From Meghimatium bilineatum (taxonomy: Eukaryota > Mollusca > Gastropoda > Stylommatophora > Philomycidae): 64,000 nucleotides of DNA. Below, one piece after another: positions 20,321-31,934 of the stretch (position 1 is its first letter; every line of letters starts with the position of its first letter). Position numbers and translations under genes: made by a program. Under the pieces are notes generated by a model, which was not told the DNA's origin, searched no databases, and saw only the letters and a program-made list of their open reading frames with translations. The stretch spans positions 35,532,127 through 35,596,126 of the forward strand of contig CM067298.1 of assembly GCA_034231615.1 (NCBI GenBank), given 5' to 3'.

Positions 20321-21783
20321 CTTGCTTTACCAAACGCCAATGAATGGATCTGGGGCTCTGTATGTAAGGAACACAGGTAACTAGAAGCTCGTCTCGAGCT
20401 GACAGAGCTTGTAGTTCCTCTTGACTAGGGACTTTTCACTTTCTAATTGCAGTTCGCGCTGCCCTCTCTGTTCTGCCCTTTCATTGTTTCATTGTACTCG
20501 GTATGAAATCTTTTTTGTCTCTCGCCATGCATCTACCTTTACGTGCATTTTACATTGGTCGCCCCTCCAATGTTCGGACTGGACTGACAAGCTTCACTGT
20601 ATGTCGACAGTGTCGCTATATGTGGTGATGCTGGTGGTGTCGGAGATATTGTCTGTCTCTTGTGCAGTCAAATCTCTTTCCATCTGCTACCTCCACATTC
20701 TCGGACACGATCCCCAAATGATTTGGCCAGAATCAGCTCGAGCTGCTGTATTTCTGTTTCCAGGGTGCACCGCGTGGAGGTACATTTGGGATCTTGGTTA
20801 TCTGCTAACCCTGGGTCCGCCTAGAGCAATGCGTTCCCTTTGCACCCCACGGGGGTTATATCAAGGGTAGGCGAATTCAATTTGTGGGTCAAATATGACA
20901 CATCAAGCAATTTTTTTCTGACCCGTTAGTCCAATCGAAATGTAATATTTGCAGGTCAGAAAACGCTATTATAGCTATAAAGGAATTTTTTTAACGATTT
21001 GTTGGTCCTGTACCGCAAAAAACAAAACAACCCCCAGCTCAATCAGGCTTACCGACCCAAAATTGAAAATGGTTGCTTACCTCTTGGTTTTGAAATATAT
21101 ATATAGTAGAGTACAATTTTCAATGGCAGTACTCTCCCATATATATGATACAATAACGGCCATAACAAAAATATAGGCCTAACACCGTATCACCAATACG
21201 TCTGAATGTCGTGGAAAAGGGTACAACTGTACTGACTATGTTCTCCCATTAATAGAACACTAGAATTAAGAAATGAATATGATCCCTGTTCACTAAAACA
21301 CATCTTTTATTTTCCAATTTTCTTATAGTGTTCAATTTTTAATTTGTGAAATGACTTCAAATAAATCTACTGAAGTATGTATCCGTCTGGCATAACGAAT
21401 TGCACAACCCATAATGTTTATATCAGTCTGAATTTAGCAATATTACTGGTAGCACCCTGGTAAATAATATTTTTAGTTTTAAATTTATTTGAGAAGCAAA
21501 TTGGAGTAATATAGAGATACAACAGAATATGTTTACAGAAATTGCACCTCGAGCTCATAAAAATAATATAATTGATGCATATACTGCATACTGTATAGCA
21601 TAATACTCTTCATACATTGTTGATTTTTAGGCCCCGCGTATACGTCCAGTGCTAACGCCAGACCTGGACTCTGATATAGAAACTAGAATACAAACTCGCA
21701 GTATGCGAAATGAAATGTCTGAGAACAGCACTGGGGATAACAAAAAGAGATAGAATAAACAATGATACTATAAGAAATTTGAT
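20320..21783. other. No recognisable gene
   Basis: A 149-codon plus frame (20421-20870) has no motif I recognise and low-complexity hydrophobic content. The rest is AT-rich single-copy-looking DNA up to the LINE target site. Confidence 0.45.
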
Positions 21784-21816
21784 TCTTCTTCTTCTTCTTT
21801 CGTTCGCTAATAATGT

Positions 21817-23904
21817 CTATATCTGCAGTGTTGTTTCTTGTATAAATTGGACAGTGTTTTCCATTTCTTGTTTTGTACCATAAAGTTTAACATTCATTGG
21901 TGTATCAGAAGGCCAGTATGTGCATCTTAATGTGTCATAGTTTGCACATTCTTGAAGGATATGTTCTGAAGTCTGGTTGACTTGTCCACAATTACACTTT
22001 GCTGTTGTGCCAATTTTAAATTTTGTATACATATGGCTGTTTAGTCTATTGTGTCCAGTTCTCAGTCGAAATATGATGACCTGTTCTTGTCTGTTAAGTA
22101 GGTGGTAGTCATCCCGTGGAGGTAAGTTAGGCTTTCGTTGTGCCTTTATCATGGATTTCTTTTGGTGATAGCTGATTGGTACATCCGGTTGCTGCATGTT
22201 AGCACCTTCCTTGGCGAGTTGATCAGCTCTTTCATTTCCTGCTATTCCACAGTGTGATGGAATCCATTGCAGTATAACTCTACACCTATTTTGTACTATG
22301 GACAATACCTCTTTTAACTCTGGAAGTTTATTGGACTGTAATGCCTCTAGCACTGACCTTGCATCTGTAAGTATTACAACAGGGTGTGAGGTCCTGTCCA
22401 ATGTTAACAGTTTCTCTGCAGCTGTATAAATAGCCTTGACTTCAGAGTCATAGTTGTTGCAGTAATTCCCTGTTGGTATACAAGTGGTATCAGTGGTGCC
22501 ATCTGGGTATTCTACATATACACCACTTCCTCCATTTTTTACTGCATTCTGTGCTGATCCATCTGTATATACTCTGGTCCATAGATCACTTGGGTAAACA
22601 TCATCAAGGAAACTGAGAGCTGCTACTCTTTTCTGCAGATTATTCTGATGTTCATCCCCATGCACACCTGCTACTGTTGTTTGGATGGTCACTGGTAGGC
22701 ATGTCCGTTTTTCCCATGGGGTGTGTTCTGGTTGAGATGTCAGTGGTATTGTTACCTCTGGTAGATCCGATACCTGTCTACGTAGACGTTTGGCCTGGTG
22801 TATGAAGCTGCTTCTTTTAAGCCGTCCTTGTGATAGATTCTGGAATCTTTCCTTCATTGGGTGACTATGGTGGGAAAGAAACTTTTCTCCATGAATTATA
22901 ATTTTAGTATCTCTACGCTCTTTCAATGACTGCATCCCTTCGATATTCTGCATTTCTATGATTGGTGTGGATCTCATTGCACCTGTAATGATTCTAAGTG
23001 CTTGGTTCTGTACTCTATCTAGGTTTTGTAGTGTAGTGTTTGATGATGAACTCCATGCTGTAGAACCATATTCCAAGTGTGGTCGAATGGCTTGTTGGTA
23101 TACATTTTTTAGAATTCTTTCATTAGCTCCCCAAGTTGTCCCACTCAGTTTTCTTAGTATAGCTATCTTCCTTCTAGCCTTTGTTTCTGCTTTGCTGATA
23201 TGATGTTTCCATGTCATTTTGGCATCAAATGTTACACCAAGATAAGTGGGTTGGTCATCTACCTTTAAGATAGTTTTATTTACATAGATGTTTCCTGCTC
23301 TTTGTTTTGGTGAAAGTGTAAAAAGGGTTGTTGCTGACTTCTCTATATTGATACTTACACACCATTTGTCAGCCCAATTAGTCAAAATGTCCATGGCTCT
23401 CTGAAGCATTTTTGTGGTAACCATGGCGCTCTCATGTGTGCACCACAGAACCAAGTCATCTGCATATAGTGCTGCCTTAGTTCCACAGGGTATTTCTTCA
23501 ATTAGATCATTGATAAATATGAGAAAAAGAGTGGGTGATAGAACTCCTCCTTGAGGCACTCCATGGCGTAGTAATACTTTCCTACTTTTTTTGGCATTTA
23601 CTGGTACTCTGGCTCTTCTATTGTGAAGAAAGGCTTTCGTCCATCTATACATATTTCCACATATCTTGTAGTTTCTCATTTTTTGAAGCAATCCTTCTTT
23701 CCATACTTTATCAAAGGCCTTCTGTAAATCAATCCATGCCACTAAAACTGATTTTTTGTCTTGGAAAGCATCCTCAATTTCCTGTGAGAGGTATGTGGTT
23801 TGATCCTCTGTGGAGTAGCATTGCCTGAAACCTGCCTGCTGTGGTGCAAGGAATTTTCTACTTTCCAGGTGAAATTTTAGTCTTAGGTTTATGATGCGCT
23901 CCAT
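21817..23904 (-). pseudogene. LINE RT, RNase H and knuckle (3' half of the broken ORF)
   Basis: 695 codons from Met to TAG. RT motif A is AWIDLQKAFDKVW (56-68), motif B GVPQGGVLSPTLF (115-127) and motif C ALYADDLVLW (145-154), with both catalytic Asp present. RNase H residues all look intact: Asp448 in VYTDGSA, Glu488 in YDSEVKAI, Asp514 in ILTDAR, His551 in WIPSHCGIAG and Asp561 in ERADQLA. The C-terminal knuckle is KCNCG...TSEHILQEC (Cys637, Cys639, His648, Cys653). Methionine 1 is internal, not a true start: GKxMERxxxxRL is a common block in this LINE type. Confidence 0.93.
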
Positions 23905-25658
23905 TGCAACTTGTAAGACTAATTAGTCTGTAGCTAGTTGGTGTTGTTCCATCTTTTCCAGGTTTAAGCAAAGGGACCATAATTGATTCTCTCCAGATTT
24001 GTGGTATTTTCCCAGTAGTCCAGCTAATATTTAGGATGTCCAATAGTTTCCTTCTGGCTGTTGTTCCTAGATTCTTTATCATTTCATTTGATATTTCATC
24101 AATTCCTGGGGACTTATTTAGCTTTAGTTTAGAGACTGCTAATTCTAATTCACTATATGTGAACAATGTATCCATAATTTCATCTGCACTGTTTTCATCA
24201 CTGATGCTAGTCTGAGCATGTTCCAATTTACTTTTTTGGTCGCTCCGCACTGTATGCTGTTTCTCTGGACTAATTTCAATATTGCAGTCTTGAGCAAATA
24301 TCCTAGCGAAATTATCTACTGCTTGCTTTCCTGTAATCATTTTGCCATTTTGTACGAGTGTTATGTTTGTGCTTCTTCCTGTTCCCTCATCATTTAGTTG
24401 TTTGACCAGTTTCCACAGTTTTCTTCCATCCTTTTCAAAATTTAAGGATTCTGTTTTCTCTTTCCAGCTCTTTCTTCTAGCTTCTAGTTTGGCTCTTTGG
24501 AATTTGGCTTTTGCGTGTTGATGTTTGTTGTGATGTTCCTGGCTTGGGTTATTTTCCACTTCCGTCCGTGCTTTTTCTAATTCCTCTTGCAGCAGTTCTA
24601 GTTGTTCACTCCAGTATGGCTTGTATTGTTTGCGTGCTCCTCTTGGTATTGCTTCCTTGGCAGCTTGATGAATACATTTATTGAACTCTTTGACTATGGC
24701 GTTTATGTCTTTTCCTTCCATGTCTATTTGTCCAGCTAAAACACTACTGCGGTGTTTAAATAGTCCCCAATTTGCTTTTTTATAATTCCATCTTGGAAGG
24801 CTACATGCATTTCCTGTGAGTTCATTTTTAATACTAAGGAGGACTGGTCGATGGTCGCTACCTCCAAGTTGCTTCCCTACTGTTCTATTGATTTCCCAGT
24901 TTAGGTCTGCTGAGTACAATGCCACGTCTGGCGTGGAAGTGGTTTGCCATGCTCTTGAGTAGTATGTTGGAGGATCTTTTGGCTTATTAAGCAATAGAAG
25001 ACATTTATCGTCTTGCCAGCTTTCAAGTTCTTCTCCTCTTTTATCCATGTGGTCATAACCCCAGCTTTGTGAGTGACTATTAAAATCTCCACATACTATC
25101 AGTCTTCCTCTGTACGGTATTGTGTCCAGGGAAAGGGACTGGTCATTTGGACAATAATAATTTAGTATGTTGAAGTCTGTGTTCTTGATCTTTAGTTGAA
25201 GGACCTGATATTCTGCTCCTTCCATGTATAGCTCAGTTTGATGTGCGCTGATATTATTTTTGACTAGAGTTAGTATACCTCCTTTTCTTCTGTCTATTCG
25301 ATCAGCTCTAAAGCACTGATAACCTGCAATTTTAAAGGCTACATCTTTGCTGAGGTGTGTCTCTTGTATGCAACAAATGCTGACCTGTTCCTTGTGAAGG
25401 GTGTTTTCTAATTCTAATTTCTTGCTAAGGCCATCTTTTTTGCTATTTACACCCTCAGCATTCCAGTGCATTATTGTAAGTGATGTCTCATTGGTTGGTA
25501 ATATTTGTTGGTCAGTGATATTACTCTTGTGCCTCCTGGCTCCACAAGGCAATCGAAGAGGACCTCCAGTCGTATGGGGTGGGCCCTTTCGAGGTATAGG
25601 GCCCGGTGCTACTCCTGCCTGGTGAGTCGTCACAGGGTTAGCACCATAACGGGGTAAT
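23905..25658 (-). pseudogene. LINE endonuclease and RT fingers (5' half of the broken ORF)
   Basis: The frame opens outside the element at 25699, but its coding starts within the LINE; the first internal methionine is residue 77 of the frame (about 25471). Endonuclease motifs, in numbering from 25699: IQETHL (111-116), CGDFNSHS (203-210), TPDVALYS (256-263) and GGSDHRPVLL (279-288). These are the Glu, Asp/Asn and Asp/His residues of APE-type LINE endonucleases. A linker rich in charged residues leads to NKSPGIDEISNEMI, the RT finger block, and YRLISLTSC. After this the frame leaves the homologous one (NGAHH...), consistent with a small deletion that is not a multiple of three. The N-terminal PRKGPPHTTGGPLRLPCGAR is Pro/Arg-rich. 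Confidence 0.9.
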
Positions 25659-25727
25659 AGAAATTTGATGAAAACTATATCGTGCAAAGAAACATACACT
25701 CAAAAAATAAAAATAGTTCGACTACCT

Positions 25728-25930
25728 CAGCGGTTCCCAAACTTTTGAAAGCCATGGCGCCCTTAACGTTCAGATTATTTCAGGGGTGCCATTAATATGA
25801 AGCAAAACTAGAGACCTGATAATTTTAAATCTAAATCTTAAATTTAGATAAATTCTATGCTATGGGCTGCGCGGCGCCCCTGGAGACTCTGTGCAGCGTC
25901 TCCGGGCGCCGCATACTTAGGTAACCCCTG
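25728..25930. mobile_element. hAT MITE with perfect 8-bp duplication
   Basis: 203 bp. Left end CAGCGGTTCCCAAACTTTTG, right end TTAGGTAACCCCTG (inverted: CAGGGGTTACCTAA). Perfect 8-bp direct repeat GACTACCT at 25720-25727 and 25931-25938, the length expected for hAT. GC-rich centre (GCGCGGCGCCCC). No coding capacity. Confidence 0.8.
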
Positions 25931-25944
25931 GACTACCTGATCAG

Positions 25945-26130
25945 AATGGCGCCAGATCGAATTTCATGGATAACCTTTAATAGAAGGGCATCTGAAAAGA
26001 GAAACAGACAAAGATGTGTAGATAGATGACATCCAAGAAATACTAGAACACCAAGGCTGCACTATATCGACAGCATCACAGTTAGGAAAAGAAAGAAGAC
26101 TTCGGCTCCCCATGACGCATAGCGGAACAC
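25945..26130 (+). pseudogene. LINE C-terminal tail relic
   Basis: Plus-strand pieces read DDIQEILEHQGCTISTASQL and then GKERRLRLPMT in shifting frames. This resembles the IDDIxEWxxxSxxEAxRLAxDRxxWR block of RTE/CR1-like LINE tails. Lies directly beside the hAT MITE, which may have inserted in this LINE. Confidence 0.5.
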
Positions 26131-26900
26131 ATGGATAGGACAAGATAAGACAAGAACCAGTGGCTTAGTCAATACAACATGAATGACCGACCTCTCTTCG
26201 CCTTTAAACTTGAACTAGATATGGCGAGATCATTTACCCATTTGCTTCATAGACAGACATAGTCCTCAAGTGCCTTTAACGAACTAAAACACATTGAAAT
26301 AAAATTAATTCTTGATTAGAAACGGGCCTCACAGCACGTGGGGAATTCCCATAAGTGCTCCGCTCTCTGTTCCAGCAGCCATCCGACTCGATGGTGTTTC
26401 GAGTCCAATGCTGCCGAAACAGACATCGACATCAGGGCACAACTCTGGCCCCCGCGACAGGTTTCTTTGTTGTTCCGCCTACCCATGCCGTGGCCATAAC
26501 TAGTTCAAGCACAACGTCGGCCTGTCAGAACAACATGGTAACTGTTATCGAAGGTTACGACTACGGAATTGTATAGAAGACGTGACATGACGTGTCAACA
26601 ATATAAAGGCATGTCATCTACTAAGGTTTTCTGTTGTATGGTTGGTTTGTCGGGTTGGTTGGTGGTTGGTTGCTGATCCAGCGGTCCATGAGCTCATGCC
26701 CTTTGACCTAATGCTATTAAATGGCATTATATTGCTGGGAAGTCTGTGGATTTTCGGCCCACCCAGGGCCAGAGCACAACTATCACACCTCCAGGAAGGT
26801 AGGTTTAAACCTATGCACTGCTCCTAGCCACCGTAGCCAAGACAGGGTTCACTGAACCCATTCCCCGCCACCAATTGACCACTGGCCATGCCGAAGAACA
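26130..26900. other. No recognisable gene
   Basis: Several short plus frames (for example 26312-26503 and 26642-26827) lack motifs. CAGCGGTCCATGAGCTCATG and surroundings may be a LINE 3' region, but I cannot support an assignment. Confidence 0.4.
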
Positions 26901-27075
26901 ATTATGTCTGTAAAGAATATAGTTTAACTTCTGATGTGATATTAAGTCTAACAGAAAAACAATGAAGAATGTAGGGTTAACTTCTGATGTGATATGAAGA
27001 CTGACAGAAGAACAATGAAGAATGTAGGGTTAAATTCTGATGTGATATGAAGACTGACAGAAGAACGACGTATGA
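26900..27075. repeat. ~53-bp tandem repeat, three units
   Basis: Three units of AGAATGTAGGGTTAACTTC, TGATGTGATATGAAGACTG and ACAGAAGAACAATGA. The first unit is the most diverged. Confidence 0.85.
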
Positions 27076-27839
27076 AAATGTAAAGATAATTGAGAAATTT
27101 ACAGGTCTAATCTCAAATAATTTTAGTTTGACATTTGTAAATGTCAACCCTAAGTGTTGTTTAAACTGCTATTAGTTATTGATGTGTGTGTGTTTTGTAT
27201 TTTTGAAACTATCTCTTATCGGTGTGTTTAAATATCCATGGGGCATGTTATTGTTATATTAATGGTTGCCGATAACACCTTAATCGTGTTAGCGTTGACT
27301 ACATGTTTCCACCTGTCCATTGATTCACTAAATCAATGGTTCTTAACCTGGAATATATGAACCCTTTGATATTTTCCATGAAATTCGAGAAATATAATTG
27401 AGAAGAGGAAGATTGTGTTTATTTGGAACCCCTAGGGATTAAGAGCTATAGAGCTCCTGTAGCATTTTGTGGAGGGGGAAAGTTCCTCGAGAGCTTCATT
27501 TCAAAGCTATTTTATAGAAGACCTCAACCTTCAGCGGCGTCGTGACATTCGTTATAATGGACTGTGTATAGCATCACTATGTTAGGCCACTCCGGCTATT
27601 GCCGATTTTATTGGTCATTTATTCACACTTTGTAATTTATACCTTTGCCAGCCAATGAAATGCACAGCAATAGTCAGAGTGTCCTTACGCGATGACGTAA
27701 AATCGGTTAGCAGTCCTGTTGTATAAACTACATGGTCATGACGGTTTGAAACACTTTGCAAAGAAGCCTCCTGTTCAGGGGGGGGGGATAAAAAATTGTA
27801 TAGATTAAGCCATGACCGGGCTCTTGTGTAACAGACCTG
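27076..27839. other. No recognisable gene
   Basis: AT-rich. CAATGGTTCTTAACCTGG at 27336 looks like one end of a hAT element, but I find no partner end within 1 kb. Confidence 0.4.
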
Positions 27840-27995
27840 TGTACAAATGACCTGAAACTCCGATTATTATTATTTCCGTGCATTTCATTGATCGGTCTTG
27901 GATATTTTTGACAGACGACTCCGAGTACATAAATAGTGACCAACAATAATTACAACAATAATCAAAAGCGCAAATATTGAAGTCCTTGTTTATTT
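27840..27995 (+). repeat. Dispersed repeat E, copy 3
   Basis: TTATTTCCGTGCATTTCATT, GGATATTTTTGACAGACGAC, GAGTACATAAATAGTGACC and ACAATAATCAAAAGCGC align with copy 4 at 44715-44880 and with 6575-6725. The minus-strand translations of copies 3 and 4 are also alike (LVTIYVLGVVCQKY / LVTIYILGVACQKY), which only reflects DNA identity. Confidence 0.6.
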
Positions 27996-28065
27996 TATGT
28001 ACAAAGATCTTCTATTAAAATCACGATTAAGCAGTGTGGGATTTCCACAAGGGGCAGAAAATAAG

Positions 28066-28745
28066 TTAGTTAGTCGTTGGATCATCGTCACTGCACTCCA
28101 GACAAGTCCATAGGTGCTCAGATCTCTCCTTGAGTGTATCCGCCATTACACGTTGACTGACGGTCCCAGTACGCCGTTGATTGACCATCATTCTTTCTCG
28201 CCCACGAAACCGATCTTTTCTAGCAACACCACATTTCACAACAAGACCCCTTATTTCAGTTATGGAGAAAGAGTCATCGTCACTTATACAGTCATTTGTT
28301 CGTGTGTTTTCCCGTAGGGCATTCACAATGTCTGCCCGATCCATCGCTCCGCCAACAGACGTAGTAGCTGCGTGTATGGCCAAACTATCTGATCTCTCAT
28401 TACCCCGGACTCGCGTAAGTCCCGGCAAAAAATAAGTCACTTTACACACACAGAAATTCTTCACCGCATCCAGCCACTGTTGCAGAATGTACCCCGCCTG
28501 CTCTTTCACAATCATGTAGTCACTGATCATCAGGTCACTGAGTATAAAAGCATGTGTCGCAGTCTACTAGCACACCTATTTCAAAGCTTCGGTTACTGCC
28601 AAAATATTCATTATCATGCTGCTTGTCGTCTGAGCGAACGCACCACATTCCTCTCTGATGGTCTTCCCCCCACCTTTGAACCATGAAAGCCCAGGCACTC
28701 CTGATGTGTCTCTCAACTGACCAATATGTATATATAATCATATCA
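28066..28745 (-). pseudogene. LINE RNase H and C-terminal region relic
   Basis: Frame 28066-28530 encodes FLPGLTRVRGNERSDSLA, a decayed form of the RNase H block xxxPGHxGVxGNExADxLA (the catalytic His is replaced by Thr). It then has DRADIVNALRE and SEHLWTCLECSDDD. Upstream (28535-28741), IIYTYWSVERHIRSAW looks like a decayed first RNase H block (YTDGS). A frameshift separates the two. Related relics are at 29600-31125 and 59220-59700; this lineage differs from the full LINE. Confidence 0.7.
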
Positions 28746-29599
28746 CCTTCCTTGGAATTATCACAGATCAGAGCTAGAAAATAGAAATATCAGCTACTAA
28801 AGGTTTATTGCTGCATTGTGATTGGACAACTTGTGAGACCTTCAGAACTTCTGTGTGGAGGAACGGGATGAATATAAGTCACTCTCCTGCTTACCAGCCA
28901 ACCCATGTTTTCAGTTCAGTTATTCGTGGTTCCAAATAAAAATTATTCATGGGATTGACCCAGCCACATGTATTATGGCTTATGCTCTGGGAAGGTCGAG
29001 GAATGGTGTAATCGCTACTGAACAGGTGCATTAGACGACACTAGTCAAACGGTTTCCGGTCAACTACTGACTAGGTAGCTGATTACTTACAGGACAATCG
29101 TCTGCTATGACTATGGTTCATAACTCGGTTTACCATAACCTTTTATCTACTAATCCAACGAAATTTCGTATTTTCTACAAATACAAATGCATACCTTAAA
29201 ATGAGTCTATATATAATAGCGCCGCCAATAACAGTTGTCAATATAAATTTGCCAAAACGGTTGTATTGGAAAGAACAGGTATTACCACAGTATTTTCTAT
29301 GACCAAAAAAAACTAAGACATTTAAGTGATGCACAATAGGAGGATGGATTATGGAAGAATACTGAAGAATCTTCTCTTGATTCCTTATGAGGAATTACAG
29401 TTGTGGGTAAAATCTCGGAGACTATCTTTGCTTCGCTAAAACGATATGAGAATATGTGGGATATGAATATACAGTAATTCATACCCAATTGTAGAAACAT
29501 GGTTCTATGGATCATGGCATATGGTGGGTGGGATAATTAGAAATGGGATGAAACAAAGTAGAGTGTGATATCAGATAGACTAAGGAATGCATGTTTGAA
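28746..29599. other. No recognisable gene or repeat
   Basis: Short open frames only; no repeated block recognised. Confidence 0.45.
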
Positions 29600-31125
29600 G
29601 GGGAAAAAATCACGACGAACAACGGCATAAGTGATCTTCCTATTTAGAGGTTTGAGGTTCGCATTGCTCTTGATATCGCTGACAGTGTACAGTGTGAACT
29701 GGATCTATTGTCGATATGGTGCAGAACATACAAGGCTGTGATAAATCCCTCGAAAGCAAATGTCATCTGGTACTCCTTAAATAATGATTTGGTCAGTGAC
29801 ACCCTGCCAGCTGTCAGTTGCATGGGATCATTCGTATCTTGGGATAACCTTTGATAGAAGTCTTTCATTGAACAAACACGTCACAAATATGATTCAGAAG
29901 GATAAAAGAGGGATCAGTGTTATCAAGTTTATGGCGACCGTCGACATGCAGCAATGGGTACTGTCTCTGCTTCTAAAAGTGATGGTGCTATCTGTCATAG
30001 ATTATGGCCTCGGACTACTAACATTGTCACAGACACAAGTCGAGAGATTGAAAAAGGTTCAAAATGAGGCAATGAGAGGGATACTGCGGTGTACTAGGGA
30101 TACGCCCATCTATGCAATGAGATTTCTGCTTGATCTACCCAGCATTAGAGTGCGACATCAGGTAGCACATGTAAGGTTGTACCATAAAGTGACAGAATAT
30201 AACCACCACCCATTACACCAACGCCTAGATAAGTCAAAGGGAAAACGAATTAAGCGTGGCAGATCATGGATGGCAGAGGTTGAAGACACACTGTAAAGAG
30301 AATGTGAATTTGAAGAAATAGGAAAGGACAGTGAATGGGTGGAGGTAGACACTGAGAAGAAAAATCACTGACTAAATAATAATACAGCTAGATAAAGCGT
30401 GTCGAAAATAAAAGGGTTTAATGACCTAGGTTACAGTGTATGAACACACCCAGCTACGCTCGAAACCACAAGACATAATTATATACACAGGTGGCTCCGT
30501 TAACAGTAACCCAAATAAAAGCGGTTGGGGTGTTGTTGCCTAAAGAAACTTCGTGAAGTTGATTGAGAAATCTTCAGCATATCTCACTGTCACATCGAGC
30601 ATGAGGATGGAGATAGAAGGAGTTTTAGCAGCATTCAATTGGTTGATAACTGATACATCAACACACTCGGTAATAAGTACACACTCTGAATGCATGCTGT
30701 GCAAGATAAAAAGTACATGCCGAGAAAAGAATGGTGGGACTTATTTAAAAACTCAATTGTTCAGAGCATTACATGGAAATACTGCCCTGGCCATGCTGGA
30801 GTCAGAGGAAGCTAGAAAGCCGACTTGCTGGCACGCAATTCGGCGATAGACGGCACAATGCTGAGAAGAGATAAAGTAGACTTAATCAAGGCAGTAATAA
30901 ATTCATTTCAAGATGCAGATGATATCAATGAGACTGAGAACGTACAAATACAGAGAATGTTAGAAATGGGAGTATCTAGAGGTGAGGGTAGGAAAAGTAA
31001 ATTTTTGTGAAAGTTCCGATGATCACGCAATCAACACCTGACTGGGACTCTGAGTCTTCATACCCTGGGATGGCTGCTGGAACGGAGGGCGGAGCACTTA
31101 TGGGAAAGCCCCAGTTTCTAATAAA
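29600..31125 (+). pseudogene. LINE RT thumb and RNase H relic
   Basis: The plus frame 29784-30296 encodes YLGITFDRSLSLNKHVTNMI, LSVIDYGLGLLTLSQTQVER and NEAMRGILRCTRDTPIYAM, the post-catalytic RT region of jockey/I-type LINEs. At 30480-31010, in broken frames, come IYTGGSVNSNPNKSGWGVVA and WKYCPGHAGVRGS, the RNase H first and last blocks. The end near 31080 reads LERRAEHLW, as in 28066-28745. The RT catalytic centre upstream is missing or unrecognisable. Confidence 0.75.
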
Positions 31126-31369
31126 GAATCAAGAATTTCTCTTGATAGCCGCTTGCATCATCGCTATATGTTATGGTGTATACCCTTTTCTTGACCCTAT
31201 AAGGCCATGCAGTCACATAGAATTTGTGGTCACAAGTGGCCAACATTGATAAACCCAAATGGTTGCAGGAATTCATGTAACTTGATGGATGCATACAAAC
31301 TGCTGGAACATTACTTCTACAGATACACACAAACCTCCGATGGAAGCCTTCTAATCAAGCATTGCTTCA

Positions 31370-31701
31370 CGACACAGTCGGATGTCGGGCAAATTGGTGC
31401 AAATAAAACGGCGACTCAACGCATTTATGTTCTCTGGACTACATCCTGTTAGAGATCTTGTAGGATCATTGTTCTGCTATAAGAGAGATTAGTGGGAGTT
31501 TCCTCTTCTTCTTCAACGTTCATTCTCAATCTCCCGCTGGATATCCTTTGTTGCAGGACCATGGTCCTACTAGATTTCGAGCAGGATGTAGTCCAGAGAA
31601 TGGAAATGTGTAATGTCACCATTTTATTTGCGCCAATAGCCCGAAACATCCATCTTCGGCGGAGGGTGGGAGTTTGGGACCGAATGCAAAAGATAGCATT
31701 A
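31370..31701 (-). mobile_element. SINE A copy, minus, split by another SINE A
   Basis: 31378-31501 matches the minus SINE A (GGTGCAAATAAAACGGCGAC, CTCTGGACTACATCCTG, AAGAGAGATTAGTGGGAG). It breaks at GTGGGAGTTT and resumes after the nested copy with GTGGGAGTTTGGGACCGAAT then GCAAAAGA, matching the SINE A tail. The same break point is used at 808-814. Confidence 0.7.
31502..31665 (+). mobile_element. SINE A copy nested in another SINE A
   Basis: Plus orientation, from CCTCTTCTTCTTCAACGTTC to ACATCCATCTTCGGCGG. A perfect 10-bp direct repeat GTGGGAGTTT (31492-31501 and 31666-31675) flanks it, placing the insertion between GGAGTTT and GA of the host SINE A. Confidence 0.85.
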
Positions 31702-31739
31702 CATACCGCAGAGGGTTATGCTTTCCTGATATGTTAGCT

Positions 31740-31815
31740 ATGTTGAAAGACAGAACACAGAACATAGGAAACAATAACTTTATTGCTCGTAATTCCTGGG
31801 GATTGAAACAAATAT
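31740..31815 (+). repeat. Dispersed repeat G, copy 1
   Basis: CAGAACATAGGAAACAATAA, then TTGCTCGTAATTCCTGGGG. Blocks in the same order recur at 39480-39600 and 55900-55975. Nature unknown. Confidence 0.4.
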
Positions 31816-31934
31816 TTTCATTTCATATGCAATATCACATGACGAAGACAGAAAGGTGCCAGCCTGTAGCATATGATCTACTGTGCTCAAGTCCAAAACA
31901 TAAGGAGAAGAGGAAATTCAAGGCAAGCCCAACA

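Larger units (their letters stand above)
21784..25658 (-). mobile_element. Near-intact ingi/I-like LINE, 3.9 kb
   Basis: Bounded by perfect 11-bp direct repeats AGAAATTTGAT at 21773-21783 and 25659-25669. On the minus strand it starts ATTACCCCGTTATGGTGC and ends, about 12 bases after the stop, in GCGAACGAAAGAAGAAGAAG. Domain order: AP endonuclease, reverse transcriptase, RNase H, Cys/His knuckle. No separate ORF1 is seen, which fits single-ORF ingi/Vingi-type elements (family knowledge). One frame break near 23905-23930 is the only clear lesion, so the copy is probably young. The element should copy itself by target-primed reverse transcription in the nucleus. Confidence 0.95.

Noticed and set aside
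20421..20870. 149-codon membrane or secreted protein
   Set aside because: Partly overlaps DNA following the 106-bp repeat, no recognisable domain, composition consistent with chance.
27336..27500. Another hAT MITE
   Set aside because: One end-like motif (CAATGGTTCTTAACC) but no inverted partner or 8-bp duplication found.
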